Shown: piece by piece, positions 27,795 to 36,895 of the stretch
Position numbering within the stretch: the stretch's first letter is position 1
Layout of the letters: each line of letters begins with the position of its first letter
Assembly: GCF_000762845.2 (NCBI RefSeq)
Contig: NZ_JRMQ02000001.1
Location: 274,441 to 338,440, forward strand
Direction of reading: 5' to 3'
Origin: Helicobacter japonicus
Lineage (GTDB): Bacteria; Campylobacterota; Campylobacteria; Campylobacterales; Helicobacteraceae
DNA: 64,000 nt
Notes under the pieces: model-generated
Databases searched by the model: none
The model's input: only the letters and a program-made list of their open reading frames with translations
What the model was told of the DNA's origin: nothing
Made by a program: the position numbers and the translations under genes

Positions 27795-29450
27795 ATGACA
27801 CAAACACTTTCAAAAACAGAAACTCAAGATTTTATTAAACTATATTATAGTAACCCACACAATGCACGTTTTGAACAAATGATACAGGAATGCAAACAAA
27901 GCGTCATTCAATCCATTGTTATTCCATTTGGATTGGGAAAAATTATAGCAGCCTACGATAAAGTAGGCGGCAATGTGGATACAATACATAATTCACGACA
28001 AGGGGTATATGCAACAGATAAAGAGAAAGAAAACTACAAACAAAGAGGCGAATATGATAGCGACAAATATCATAGTCATAGCAAATATATAGAAATCAAT
28101 AAAAAACAAACTGAATTTAAAGAATCTGGGCAACTTAAAGACTATATGACAAATGAAAAAGTAGCCAAAAATGCAAAAACAGATTTAGACCATATTGTTT
28201 CGGCAAAAGAAATTCACGATGACCCTGGACGTGTTTTAGCAGAGATTGATGGAGCAGAACTTGCCAACACAGAAACAAATCTCAAAATGACAGATTCAAC
28301 TATTAATCGTTCAAAAAAAGCAGATTCTATGGAATCTTTCCTTAAAAAATGCGACGAAAGACTACAAAAAATTGAGAAATTACGCAATAAAGAAAATCTT
28401 ACACAAAGCGAAGAAAAAGAATTAAGAAAACTTGAAAAATTGCAAAAAATTGATAAACAAAAGGCAATGGATGCAGATAAACAAGCACGAGATGAAATCA
28501 ACGCAAAGATCAATAAACAATACTACACAAGTAAAAAATTTGTATTCAATTCTGCAAGAACTTCCGTGAATGAAGGTTGCAAAATGGGAATACAACAAGC
28601 ATTAGGAATTGTTATAGTTGAATTTTTTACCGCTGTATTAGAGGAGGTTGAGGATATTTTCAAAAAAGGGTTTTATACTTGTGAAAACTTCTTTGAGAGC
28701 TTGAAAATACGCTTGAAAAAAATTTCAGACAAAGTAAAACAAGCATTAATTGGTAAATATAAAGAAATCACCAAATCATTTGGCGATGGTTTTATATCAG
28801 GAATTTTATCTAATCTTGCTACCACAATCATTAATATTTTTGCAACAACCTCCACTAGACTTGTAAGAATCATAAGAGAAGGCATATTTTCTTTTTTTAA
28901 AGCAATCAAGTTGGTTTTATTTCCACCAGAAAATTTAACACAAGAACAAGTTTGGTATGAAGCAAAAAAACTCATTGTAAGCGCAATAATTGTTGGACTT
29001 GGCGTTTTGATAGAGCAAGGCATAGAAGCATTTTTAATCTCTCTTGGACTTGGATCTTTTGCAAATGTATTAACAAGCGTTTTTATCGGTGTGCTAACAG
29101 GAATTTCTCTTGCTATGGCAATGTATTGGCTAGATACACATCAGAAAAGCATAGAACAAATGCGCTATGAGGCTATTTCTAAACTCTGCGCAGAAAACCT
29201 CCCCCAACTCATAGAGGAAAGAGAGGAAATAGAAAAACTAATAGAATCCACGCATAAGGAGCGGTTAATCACGCTTGAAAGCTCGTTTGCAGATTGCGCA
29301 ATCGCAATAGAAAATAACAATGATGTCGCTTATACTGAAGCATTGCAAGAGATTAATAAGCTCTGGGGAGCGGAATTAAAAATCAAAACAATAGATGATA
29401 TGAAAGAGAGTTTGGAAAAACCAAATAGAACAGGTAAATTGCAGTGGTAA
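27795..29450 (+). CDS. HNH-motif protein with C-terminal membrane domain
   Basis: 551 residues. An HNH-like nuclease motif occupies residues about 130-175: DLDHIVSAKEIH (D132, H133, H141), then N162 and INRSKK. A charged coiled coil (about 180-250) follows, then hydrophobic segments at about 258-280 and 390-440 separated by amphipathic helices, and a helical acidic C-terminus. Strong ribosome site AAAAAGGAGAG. A membrane-tethered nuclease or effector is plausible; I cannot assign a family. It closes the island. Confidence 0.75.
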   Translation: MTQTLSKTETQDFIKLYYSNPHNARFEQMIQECKQSVIQSIVIPFGLGKIIAAYDKVGGNVDTIHNSRQGVYATDKEKENYKQRGEYDSDKYHSHSKYIEINKKQTEFKESGQLKDYMTNEKVAKNAKTDLDHIVSAKEIHDDPGRVLAEIDGAELANTETNLKMTDSTINRSKKADSMESFLKKCDERLQKIEKLRNKENLTQSEEKELRKLEKLQKIDKQKAMDADKQARDEINAKINKQYYTSKKFVFNSARTSVNEGCKMGIQQALGIVIVEFFTAVLEEVEDIFKKGFYTCENFFESLKIRLKKISDKVKQALIGKYKEITKSFGDGFISGILSNLATTIINIFATTSTRLVRIIREGIFSFFKAIKLVLFPPENLTQEQVWYEAKKLIVSAIIVGLGVLIEQGIEAFLISLGLGSFANVLTSVFIGVLTGISLAMAMYWLDTHQKSIEQMRYEAISKLCAENLPQLIEEREEIEKLIESTHKERLITLESSFADCAIAIENNNDVAYTEALQEINKLWGAELKIKTIDDMKESLEKPNRTGKLQW

Positions 29451-29496
29451 AGTATAAATGTGATATGTTATTGTATTGATAAGAACTAAAATCTTA

Positions 29497-29502
29497 TATA
29501 AT
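29497..29502 (+). promoter_or_regulatory. -10 box of the methyltransferase
   Basis: TATAAT 30 bases upstream of the start codon, separating this gene from the island. Confidence 0.5.
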
Positions 29503-29531
29503 AACAAATACTAATTTGCAAAGGAGTAACA

Positions 29532-30401
29532 ATGAGAGAAGAAATGATAACACACCCACTTATTGCGCAATATTCGGAAATGGTGGAACGTGAGAGAGCG
29601 TTTGTATTAGAGCAGATTCAAAAATATAAGCCAAAGAAAATCGTTGAGATAGGCATTGCGGCTGGAGCAAATAGTGTATTAATTTTAGATTTTCTTTTCT
29701 CTAACAACCTTTTAGATTCTACTTCACTTTATGCACTTGATTATAATACAACATATTATCGTGATTTATGCGGGGGGGGGGAGTATAATAGAAAAAGTGG
29801 ATTCTTAGTCCAAGAGATTATCCCTCACCTTAGCTCATACTATCATCTTTATACTGGTGGATTTTGTGCAAATCACTTAGATAAAATCGGTGGTGAGATT
29901 GATTTTTGCATTATTGATACAGTTCATTCCGCACCTGGAGAAGCTTTTGATTTTCTTATGGTTTTACCCTATCTTGCGCCTAATGCAGTGATTATTCTCC
30001 ACGATATTGCTTACCATTGTCTTGCCCCTAATAAATATTCTCATATTTGTGCTCTTTTATTTCTTTCTCTTGTGGGGGAAAAGAAGATTCCTAGCCAATA
30101 TGCACCTTATGAAAATATATTCCAAAATATTGGTTCTTGTGTGTTAGCCTCACAACAAAATGATTATCTTGATTTATATTTTAGGATTCTCCATATGCCT
30201 TGGGAATATATGCCTTCAGAAGAGGATTTATCTATATTTAAAAATCACATCTTAAAGCATTATGGGGAAAGTTTTGCTACTGCTTTTGAACACATTGTTG
30301 CCTTGCAAAAGAAATGGTGGTCGCAAAAACCAAAATTACCATTTTTTAAAAGGTTGCGCAGAAAAATAAAGAGAGAAATACAGAATCTCCTTACACATTG
30401 A
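29532..30401 (+). CDS. Class I SAM methyltransferase with an in-frame G10 tract
   Basis: 289 residues. KIVEIGIAAGANSVLILDFL is SAM motif I and DFCIIDTVHSAPGEAFDFLM the later acidic motif, as in Methyltransf_24-type enzymes acting on sugars or glycans. Codons 81-83 are within a run of ten G (29772-29781) giving three glycines. Gain or loss of one G would frame-shift the gene, so it is written here in the ON state. Ribosome site AAAGGAG. The basic C-terminus may bind membrane or acceptor glycolipid. The exact substrate is unknown. Confidence 0.8.
   Translation: MREEMITHPLIAQYSEMVERERAFVLEQIQKYKPKKIVEIGIAAGANSVLILDFLFSNNLLDSTSLYALDYNTTYYRDLCGGGEYNRKSGFLVQEIIPHLSSYYHLYTGGFCANHLDKIGGEIDFCIIDTVHSAPGEAFDFLMVLPYLAPNAVIILHDIAYHCLAPNKYSHICALLFLSLVGEKKIPSQYAPYENIFQNIGSCVLASQQNDYLDLYFRILHMPWEYMPSEEDLSIFKNHILKHYGESFATAFEHIVALQKKWWSQKPKLPFFKRLRRKIKREIQNLLTH
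29772..29781. repeat. Homopolymer G10 inside the methyltransferase
   Basis: Ten consecutive G, in frame as GGG GGG GGG G. Such tracts are the contingency loci of Helicobacter and Campylobacter surface-modification genes and vary by slippage during replication. Confidence 0.9.
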
Positions 30402-30468
30402 CGACTAAAGATTAAACCTCAATCCTAGCTTCTTAAGAAAACTCTCCACATTATTTTGTAAATTTAGC

Positions 30469-30474
30469 TATAAT
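30469..30474 (+). promoter_or_regulatory. -10 box (TATAAT) of aroQ
   Basis: TATAAT 49 bases upstream of the aroQ start; likely start of the aroQ-pepQ-maf unit. Confidence 0.6.
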
Positions 30475-30522
30475 GTGCGCTTTTAAACAATATTATTTGT
30501 GGATTCTACAAAAGGAGAGCAG

Positions 30523-30999
30523 ATGAAAATCTTAGTCATTCAAGGACCAAATCTCAACATCTTAGGGCATCGTGAGCCACATATTTATGGGAATTTTACA
30601 CTAGAGCAGATTCATACTAACCTCCAAGCTCAAGCTAAGCAAAATAATGCGGAGTTAGAGTTTTTTCAAAGCAATTTTGAGGGTGAAATCATTGATAAAC
30701 TCCAAGAGTGCATTGGTGGAGAATATGCAGGCGTGATTATTAATCCTGCTGCTTTTACACACACTTCTATTGCCATTGCTGATGCGATTGCAAGCTGCGG
30801 TGTGCCGGTGATTGAAGTGCATATTAGCAATATCCACGCTAGAGAGGATTTTCGCTCAAAAAGTTACACTGGTGCAGTAAGTGCGGGTGTCATTACAGGT
30901 TTTGGGGCATTTGGCTATCATCTTGCTTTAATTGGAATCTTACAGATTGCAAATGAGATTGCTGCTCTTAAGGCACAACAAAATAATCAAAATGCTTAA
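30523..30999 (+). CDS. aroQ: Type II 3-dehydroquinate dehydratase
   Basis: Shikimate-pathway enzyme of 158 residues. The N-terminus ILVIQGPNLNILGHREPHIYG carries the conserved Asn/Arg/Tyr, INPAAFTHTSIA the substrate loop and EVHISNIHAREDFR the catalytic His. I chose ATG 30523, after AAAGGAG; an upstream frame extension has no such site. Three bases separate it from pepQ, as in H. pylori. Confidence 0.95.
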   Translation: MKILVIQGPNLNILGHREPHIYGNFTLEQIHTNLQAQAKQNNAELEFFQSNFEGEIIDKLQECIGGEYAGVIINPAAFTHTSIAIADAIASCGVPVIEVHISNIHAREDFRSKSYTGAVSAGVITGFGAFGYHLALIGILQIANEIAALKAQQNNQNA

Positions 31000-31002
31000 G
31001 CT

Positions 31003-32061
31003 ATGAGTAATTCTATCCCAAAAAATATTTATCTCACACTTGATGAAAGTGCGCAATATTACGAATGTGGCTTTAGTTGCGATAATGCACTTATTTTACG
31101 CATTAAAGATGAACGATATTTTATTACAGATTCTCGCTATACTCTTGAGGCTAAAGAGTTATGTAAATCACATACAGAAATTATAGAATCTGCAAACTTT
31201 ATTCAAAGTGCGCAAAATGTGTTAGAAAAACTCAATGTGCATAAAATAGTATTTAATCCTCAAGAGCTAAATGTAGCAATGTATAAAAAGCTTAAAACTG
31301 CTCTTGAAACAATCAAATGTGAGCTTATCCCGCAAGAAAATTTTCACCAAAAACTTAGAATCTATAAAAATGAGCAAGAAATCGCCCTGATTGCCACATC
31401 GCAAAAACTCAACAAAAAGGCATTTAAATGCTTTGCACTTTATCTACAAAAGATTCTCAAAAAAGCCCCGAGTGAAAAGCAGCTTCACTATCAGGCAATG
31501 CAGTTTTTAAGCAACTTTGGGAAATATGAGTTGAGCTTTAACCCAATCGTTGGCATTAATGCTAATGGAGCAAAACCCCACGCCCTACCCTCATCACAAT
31601 GCCTTTTGCAAAAAAATGATATTTTGCTTTTTGACGCAGGGATAAAGTATAAAAGATATTGCTCTGATATGACACGCACGGCAGCTATGAGAGGAGAAAT
31701 ACATTTTGGCAAAAAACAGAAATTTAAAAATAATAAACATCAAAAAATTTATGATATTGTTTTAAAAGCCCAAGAAAATGCTATTTTAAAGGCAAGAAGC
31801 GGTATGAAAGCCAAAGAGATAGATGCTTTAGCACGTGATGTGATTGAAAAAAGTGGTTATGGAACATATTTCGTGCATAGCACAGGACACGGTGTAGGGC
31901 TTGATATACACGAGTTGCCACGCATTTCACGCCTAAGTGATGAGTGTGTAGAAGATGGTATGGTATTTTCTATTGAACCAGGTATTTATCTCCCACAAGA
32001 ATTTGGTGTGCGGATAGAAGATTTAGTTGTGATGAAAAATGGACGCGCAGAGGTATTATAA
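31003..32061 (+). CDS. pepQ: Xaa-Pro aminopeptidase/M24 peptidase
   Basis: 352 residues, pita-bread M24 fold. Metal ligands are seen in order: FDAGIKY (Asp), CSDMTRTA (Asp), HSTGHGVGLDIHE (His), FSIEPGIY (Glu) and GVRIEDLVV (Glu). An N-terminal creatinase-like domain precedes them. Probably cleaves N-terminal residues before proline. It is the middle gene of aroQ-pepQ-maf. Confidence 0.92.
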   Translation: MSNSIPKNIYLTLDESAQYYECGFSCDNALILRIKDERYFITDSRYTLEAKELCKSHTEIIESANFIQSAQNVLEKLNVHKIVFNPQELNVAMYKKLKTALETIKCELIPQENFHQKLRIYKNEQEIALIATSQKLNKKAFKCFALYLQKILKKAPSEKQLHYQAMQFLSNFGKYELSFNPIVGINANGAKPHALPSSQCLLQKNDILLFDAGIKYKRYCSDMTRTAAMRGEIHFGKKQKFKNNKHQKIYDIVLKAQENAILKARSGMKAKEIDALARDVIEKSGYGTYFVHSTGHGVGLDIHELPRISRLSDECVEDGMVFSIEPGIYLPQEFGVRIEDLVVMKNGRAEVL

Positions 32062-32076
32062 GTTTATGGATATGCA

Positions 32077-34071
32077 ATGAATAATATATATTCACAACAA
32101 GCTGCGACATTAACACATATCTGTCAAAGCGGTAATTTGCAACTTTTACAATCTTATACCGCCAAGCGATATGCGCTCAATATGGATTTTTTCGCTTCAA
32201 TCAACCCTAAGCTTTTTGAAGAACTCAAAGCCCCAATCAAACAATACAATCTATACCTACACAATCAAGAGTTAAATATTATTAATGTGCATTCTAAGAT
32301 GTTTGTATATCCTGTGAATGAGCAAAATAATGCACCAAAACACGCTATGTTGGAACAAAATCTCGCCCTAGCCGAGAATCCACTTAATAATCCAGCTTAT
32401 ACAATCCATACCAATCACCTAGCCCTCCATAAGCTTGATGAAAAAAATCTCCCTCTCACCGCCAATGCGTGCAATCCAATCATTGAACTTATGATGAAAG
32501 ATTTTAATGGTGCAAATAGATTCCATTTGCCCACACACTTTTTACCAAATCTTACGATATTTGGGCTACTTGGCGGAATGTTTTTGCAATTTCTACTAGA
32601 AAAAGGTTACTACTTTCACTCACTCTTGCTTTTTGAAGAAGACATAGATTTGTTTAGAATCTCACTTTATTTTGTAGATTATCCACTACTTTTTGAATCT
32701 GTGAATGAACGCTCTTGTTATATTTTTGTGAAAAGCCTAGTGCAGAGGGAATTTGTGCAAAATTACTTTACACACAGACGCATTACAAATAATTTTCTCC
32801 GCTTAGAACTATGTCTTTATGATAGTCCAAAACTTAAACAAGCACAAGATGAGGTTGCACAAAGCTATGCTATGAATGCAAGAGGTTGGGGTAGCTTTGA
32901 TGATGAGATGATAGGTGTGAAAAATACTTTTGTGAATCTTGGCAAAGAAAGAAAAAGCAAATACCCCATTTTGCACCTGCCAAAACGTGTAAATGCGCCT
33001 ATTTGTGTTGTAGGTAATGGTGCGAGCCTGGATTCATTGCTTCCTTTCATCAAAGAAAATGCAGATAAAATGATTATTTTTAGCTGTGGCACAGCACTTA
33101 AACCACTTAAAAATGTCGGCATTGAGCCTGATTTTCATATTGAAATTGAACGCATAGATTATCTAAAAGATGTTTTAGAATCTGCTCCACTAGGAGAAAC
33201 CACACTTTTATGTGGCAATATGGTGCAGCCAAGTGCATTAGAACTCGCAAAAGAAGCATATATATTTATGCGTGGTGGGAGCGCAAGTGCATATTTTGGC
33301 TATCCCAAAAGCGTGATAGAATTTGCCGCTCCCTATGTAGGCAACGCTGGATTTGCTCTAGCGTGTCTATTAAGTGAAGAGATAATAATGTGTGGGCTTG
33401 ACTGCGGATACATTAAGGGTAAAACAAAACACGCCAAAGACTCATATTATGGCGATGAACAAAGTCATATTCCTAAAAATGCTTATATCGTGCAGGGCAA
33501 TAGTGAATATGAAGTGTATGCAGATGCACTTTTTAGCCTATCTAGTGCGATGATGACTAAGGCGATTCATAGCTTTACCCCACGACTTGTAATGAATCTT
33601 GGCGATGGTGCTTATATATATGGCACACGCTCTACTCGCCCCGATGAATTTATCTTACGTGATATTGATAAAAAACATTATATTACAGAGCTTAAAAGCT
33701 ATATGTGTGCGGATAAAAGCGTGGTATTTACTCATAAGCAATCTTATACAGATGAAATAAATGCCTACAAAGAGGAGATTCTTAATGCACTAAAAAGAAG
33801 TGTGAGCGGACAGAATCGTTTAAATAAAAGGGAGCTTTTTTCGTGCATTGATTCCATACACGCTTTAAGCCTTAAGTATTCTGCGAAGACGCCATTTGTC
33901 GGTGTGCTTTTTGAGGGGAGCATTTCTCATATTTTACATACAATGATGTTATGCGCTCTGCATATCCCTCAAGATGACATCACACTTTTTTACGCACGAT
34001 GTATAGAAATTATAGAATCTGGATTGAACAAGATGGTTATGAGCTATAAGCTCATAACTCTAACGCGTTAA
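32077..34071 (+). CDS. Maf-type motility accessory factor (DUF115)
   Basis: 664 residues. The central part has the DUF115 pattern: APICVVGNGASLDSLL, IIFSCGTALKPL, GIEPDFHIEIER and later ECGLDCGYIKG-like MCGLDCGYIKGKTKHA. Proteins of this family attach pseudaminic- or legionaminic-type sugars to flagellin in Campylobacter, Helicobacter and Aeromonas. No strong ribosome site is visible before ATG 32077. It ends four bases before a convergent gene. Confidence 0.85.
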   Translation: MNNIYSQQAATLTHICQSGNLQLLQSYTAKRYALNMDFFASINPKLFEELKAPIKQYNLYLHNQELNIINVHSKMFVYPVNEQNNAPKHAMLEQNLALAENPLNNPAYTIHTNHLALHKLDEKNLPLTANACNPIIELMMKDFNGANRFHLPTHFLPNLTIFGLLGGMFLQFLLEKGYYFHSLLLFEEDIDLFRISLYFVDYPLLFESVNERSCYIFVKSLVQREFVQNYFTHRRITNNFLRLELCLYDSPKLKQAQDEVAQSYAMNARGWGSFDDEMIGVKNTFVNLGKERKSKYPILHLPKRVNAPICVVGNGASLDSLLPFIKENADKMIIFSCGTALKPLKNVGIEPDFHIEIERIDYLKDVLESAPLGETTLLCGNMVQPSALELAKEAYIFMRGGSASAYFGYPKSVIEFAAPYVGNAGFALACLLSEEIIMCGLDCGYIKGKTKHAKDSYYGDEQSHIPKNAYIVQGNSEYEVYADALFSLSSAMMTKAIHSFTPRLVMNLGDGAYIYGTRSTRPDEFILRDIDKKHYITELKSYMCADKSVVFTHKQSYTDEINAYKEEILNALKRSVSGQNRLNKRELFSCIDSIHALSLKYSAKTPFVGVLFEGSISHILHTMMLCALHIPQDDITLFYARCIEIIESGLNKMVMSYKLITLTR

Positions 34072-34075
34072 GTTT

Positions 34076-34660
34076 CTACACAAAGGACATTGCGCCAAAA
34101 AAAATAACAGGCAAGAGGATAAGGCTTATTAAAAATAAAGCCGGGAGAATCTTTTGTATTGTGCGTAAAAATATGACAAAAAGCCCGATAACACACCATA
34201 ATATAGCACCTATCTCTCCATATATGTATATATTCATAACATACTCTTGAAATGCGGGGAGATTCGTTATACCCATTTCTATTCGCTCTTCATCAAAGAT
34301 TCTATCATTAAAAAGCTGCTCGACAAACCACTCTATACTTTGCTCATCATTTACAATGATACCATTCAAAAATAAGAGTGAATACACACAGCAACTTATA
34401 ATCCATATATAGGACATAAGCATTCCTGCCTTGCATAGCCTACCTTTTTGGAGAACAAGAATAACTATAGCTGCGATACCAAGTGAAGTAAGCCAATTAG
34501 GAATTTGGGGGATATGATAAAGTCTCCAATAAAGATTTATAAGAAATAAAGGCACAATAGCAAGATACAAACATACATATTGAAAACTGCTAAAAGGTTT
34601 AGTGTCTTTATAATCCACAGAAAAATCAAACATAAAAAATATCGTTTTAAGAAAGTTCAA
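34076..34660 (-). CDS. Hypothetical membrane protein
   Basis: 194 residues with about four or five hydrophobic helices (about residues 27-45, 56-72, 80-98, and two near the end) and an acidic extramembrane loop around residues 105-135 (DEQSIEWFVEQLF and DEERIE). No family recognised. The 33-base gap to rplS may place it at the end of that operon. Confidence 0.7.
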   Translation of the reverse strand: MNFLKTIFFMFDFSVDYKDTKPFSSFQYVCLYLAIVPLFLINLYWRLYHIPQIPNWLTSLGIAAIVILVLQKGRLCKAGMLMSYIWIISCCVYSLLFLNGIIVNDEQSIEWFVEQLFNDRIFDEERIEMGITNLPAFQEYVMNIYIYGEIGAILWCVIGLFVIFLRTIQKILPALFLISLILLPVIFFGAMSFV

Positions 34661-34693
34661 ATGTTTAACTAAAACTTCAAAAAATAATCTGCA

Positions 34694-35050
34694 TTACTTG
34701 CGTAGTTCTTTAATACGCGCAGCCTTGCCTTTTCTATTGCGTAGATAGTAGAGTTTTGCTCGGCGGACGCGTCCCATACGCAATACCTCGATACTCTCTA
34801 AACTTGCACTATAAAGAGGGAATGTCTTTTCGACACCGATATTATTTGCGCCTATTTTTCTTGTTGTAAATGTTCTATCTACACCATTTCCACGAATAGC
34901 AATACATACACCCTCAAAATATTGTGTCCTACTTTTATCACCTTCTTGAATCTTAATACCCAACTTTAAAGTATCTCCTGCTTTAAAATGTGGTGCTTTT
35001 CTATCGCCAATTTGTGCTTCATTAAAGCTTTGTATATAACGATTTCTCAT
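34694..35050 (-). CDS. rplS: Ribosomal protein L19
   Basis: 118 residues. [31 protein letters not shown] and the closing [17 protein letters not shown] motif define L19 of the large subunit, near the 30S/50S interface. It overlaps trmD by four bases (ATGA), giving the rpsP-KH-rimM-trmD-rplS order. Confidence 0.97.
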   Translation of the reverse strand: MRNRYIQSFNEAQIGDRKAPHFKAGDTLKLGIKIQEGDKSRTQYFEGVCIAIRGNGVDRTFTTRKIGANNIGVEKTFPLYSASLESIEVLRMGRVRRAKLYYLRNRKGKAARIKELRK

Positions 35051-35754
35051 AGCTTTCCTTTCTCTCGCCCTAAATATGTATGATATACTTGATACAAATC
35101 TGGTCTAAAATACTTTGTCTTACATATCGCCAAGCGTTTTTTTAAGTCGGCGATTTTACTATGATTTCCCTTTAAATATACTGAAGGGGCAGGTGAAAAT
35201 GATGTATGAGAAGAAATTTTAGCAAAATTTGGTGCTTCAAGCAAAGAAGATTCAAAGCTTTCCTCACGCAAAGAATCTGCATTACCAAGCACTCCATCAA
35301 CAAATCGTGAAATACTATCACACAACATAAGTGCAGGTAGCTCCCCACCTGTTAAGATAAAATCACCAACACTAAAAATCTCATCAGCCCATTCTTCAAT
35401 TACTCGCTCATCAAAGCCCTCATATCGCCCACATACAAAGGTTATATGCTTTTTACTACTTAATCTCAAAGCATCAGAATGATTAAAAGGTTTGCCACAG
35501 GGGCTTAAAAAAATAATATGAGAATCGCGCACAGATTCTAAAGCAGCAGAAAGCACATCGGCTTTCATCACTTGCCCTGCACCGCCACTTATAGGTGCTT
35601 CATCGACTTTTTTATATTTATCAAGGGCATAATCACGAATATTAATACTCTCTACGCTGATAAGATGATTATGAATTGCTCTTTTAAGAATAGAATCTGT
35701 GAAATAAGACTCTATAAGCGTAGGAAAAAGTGTAAGAAAAGAAAATCGTATCAT
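35047..35754 (-). CDS. trmD: tRNA (guanine-N1)-methyltransferase
   Basis: SpoU/TrmD-knot enzyme that methylates G37 of tRNAs. [27 protein letters not shown] and [23 protein letters not shown] are the SAM-knot motifs. 235 residues. It abuts rimM (start one base after its stop). Confidence 0.96.
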   Translation of the reverse strand: MIRFSFLTLFPTLIESYFTDSILKRAIHNHLISVESINIRDYALDKYKKVDEAPISGGAGQVMKADVLSAALESVRDSHIIFLSPCGKPFNHSDALRLSSKKHITFVCGRYEGFDERVIEEWADEIFSVGDFILTGGELPALMLCDSISRFVDGVLGNADSLREESFESSLLEAPNFAKISSHTSFSPAPSVYLKGNHSKIADLKKRLAICKTKYFRPDLYQVYHTYLGREKGKL

Positions 35755-36294
35755 TTAGCTTTGCTCAAGTATTGCTAGAGCATTGCGCGTAAAAATACCT
35801 TCTGGCGAGAGGGAGAGCACAAAATGCGGAATATTTGGGATAAGAAATTGCTTTTTGTATCCTCTTTGTATAAGTGCTATATCTGTGCTTACAAGCAAAT
35901 AATCGAGTGTGCCAATGCGTTCAATATCTGTAATTACGCCAAGATTCATATCACTCGTATCACCCTTATCACACACACTCACGCCTATCATTTCTTGCCA
36001 TAAAAACTCTCCCTCTTGTAACTCACACATAGCCCTACTTTCTTCAAATGTAGAATAAATTTCACAATTTACGAGCCTAGCAGCACTCTCACGCGAAGTA
36101 TAATTTTCAAAACGGATAAGATTTTTTATACAATCAAAAGATTGAATACAAAGTGTGCCAAGAGAGTGTGTGTGAAATGTAGCTTTTGGCACAAAAATAG
36201 AAGGAAAATCACTCACAATATGAATCTTTAAATCTCCGCGCACACCAACAAGCCGACCAATTTTAGCGACCAAAAGATAAGGTGTGTCTTTCAT
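35755..36294 (-). CDS. rimM: 16S rRNA processing protein RimM
   Basis: 179 residues; two beta-barrel domains with VAKIGRLVGVRGDLKIHIVSDFP at the N-terminus and the PRC-barrel C-half around IGVSVCDKG and FLIPNIPHFV. Binds S19 during maturation of the 30S head. Between khpA and trmD as in H. pylori. Confidence 0.93.
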   Translation of the reverse strand: MKDTPYLLVAKIGRLVGVRGDLKIHIVSDFPSIFVPKATFHTHSLGTLCIQSFDCIKNLIRFENYTSRESAARLVNCEIYSTFEESRAMCELQEGEFLWQEMIGVSVCDKGDTSDMNLGVITDIERIGTLDYLLVSTDIALIQRGYKKQFLIPNIPHFVLSLSPEGIFTRNALAILEQS

Positions 36295-36328
36295 CTAAAA
36301 TCTTTATACAATATTAATTACAAGTAAT

Positions 36329-36568
36329 TTAGTGAGCTTGCACGGCGATTCTATAATTTTTACCATTTTTAGCTTTTGTGCCTGAAATGAATGTTTTAAG
36401 CGAACCCACCATTTTGCCATCACGTCCTATGAGTCGTCCCACATCTTGTGAGTCAGCAAGTATGAGAATCTCACGGGTATTGTCTTCTGCATCCTGTATT
36501 TGTATATCTATTGCTTCAGGTTTATTGACTATTTTTTTTGCATATTCTCTAATAAAATCTTCAACCAT
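36329..36568 (-). CDS. khpA: KH-domain RNA-binding protein KhpA
   Basis: 79 residues with a single KH domain; DVGRLIGRDGKMVGSLKTFI includes the GxxG loop (GRDG). Small RNA chaperone family associated with KhpB. It lies between rpsP and rimM. Confidence 0.93.
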   Translation of the reverse strand: MVEDFIREYAKKIVNKPEAIDIQIQDAEDNTREILILADSQDVGRLIGRDGKMVGSLKTFISGTKAKNGKNYRIAVQAH

Positions 36569-36601
36569 AATTAATTCACTTCTTTTCTACTTCACTAGTG
36601 G

Positions 36602-36832
36602 CTATTTTGAGGTAAGTTTTGCTACTCTTTCGCTCATTTTTGCTCCTACATTTTTCCAATACTCTAACCTTTGTGCATCATATTTAACAAGTGCTGGTTC
36701 TACAAGAGGATTATAATAACCCAAAGATTCTATCCAGCCACCATCACGTTTCTTACGAGAATCTGTTACAACAATACGATAAAAAGGCTTTTTCTTGCGT
36801 CCCATTTTTGTTAATCTAATTACCGTTGCCAT
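36602..36832 (-). CDS. rpsP: Ribosomal protein S16
   Basis: 76 residues. [23 protein letters not shown] is the S16 signature and ESLGYYNPL follows. First gene of the ribosomal group after ffh in transcription order. Confidence 0.97.
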   Translation of the reverse strand: MATVIRLTKMGRKKKPFYRIVVTDSRKKRDGGWIESLGYYNPLVEPALVKYDAQRLEYWKNVGAKMSERVAKLTSK

Positions 36833-36895
36833 TGTCTCTCCTTAAAATTAGCGTTTTTGAGTAGCGCATTATAGTCTATTTTGCTTAAATCCTTA

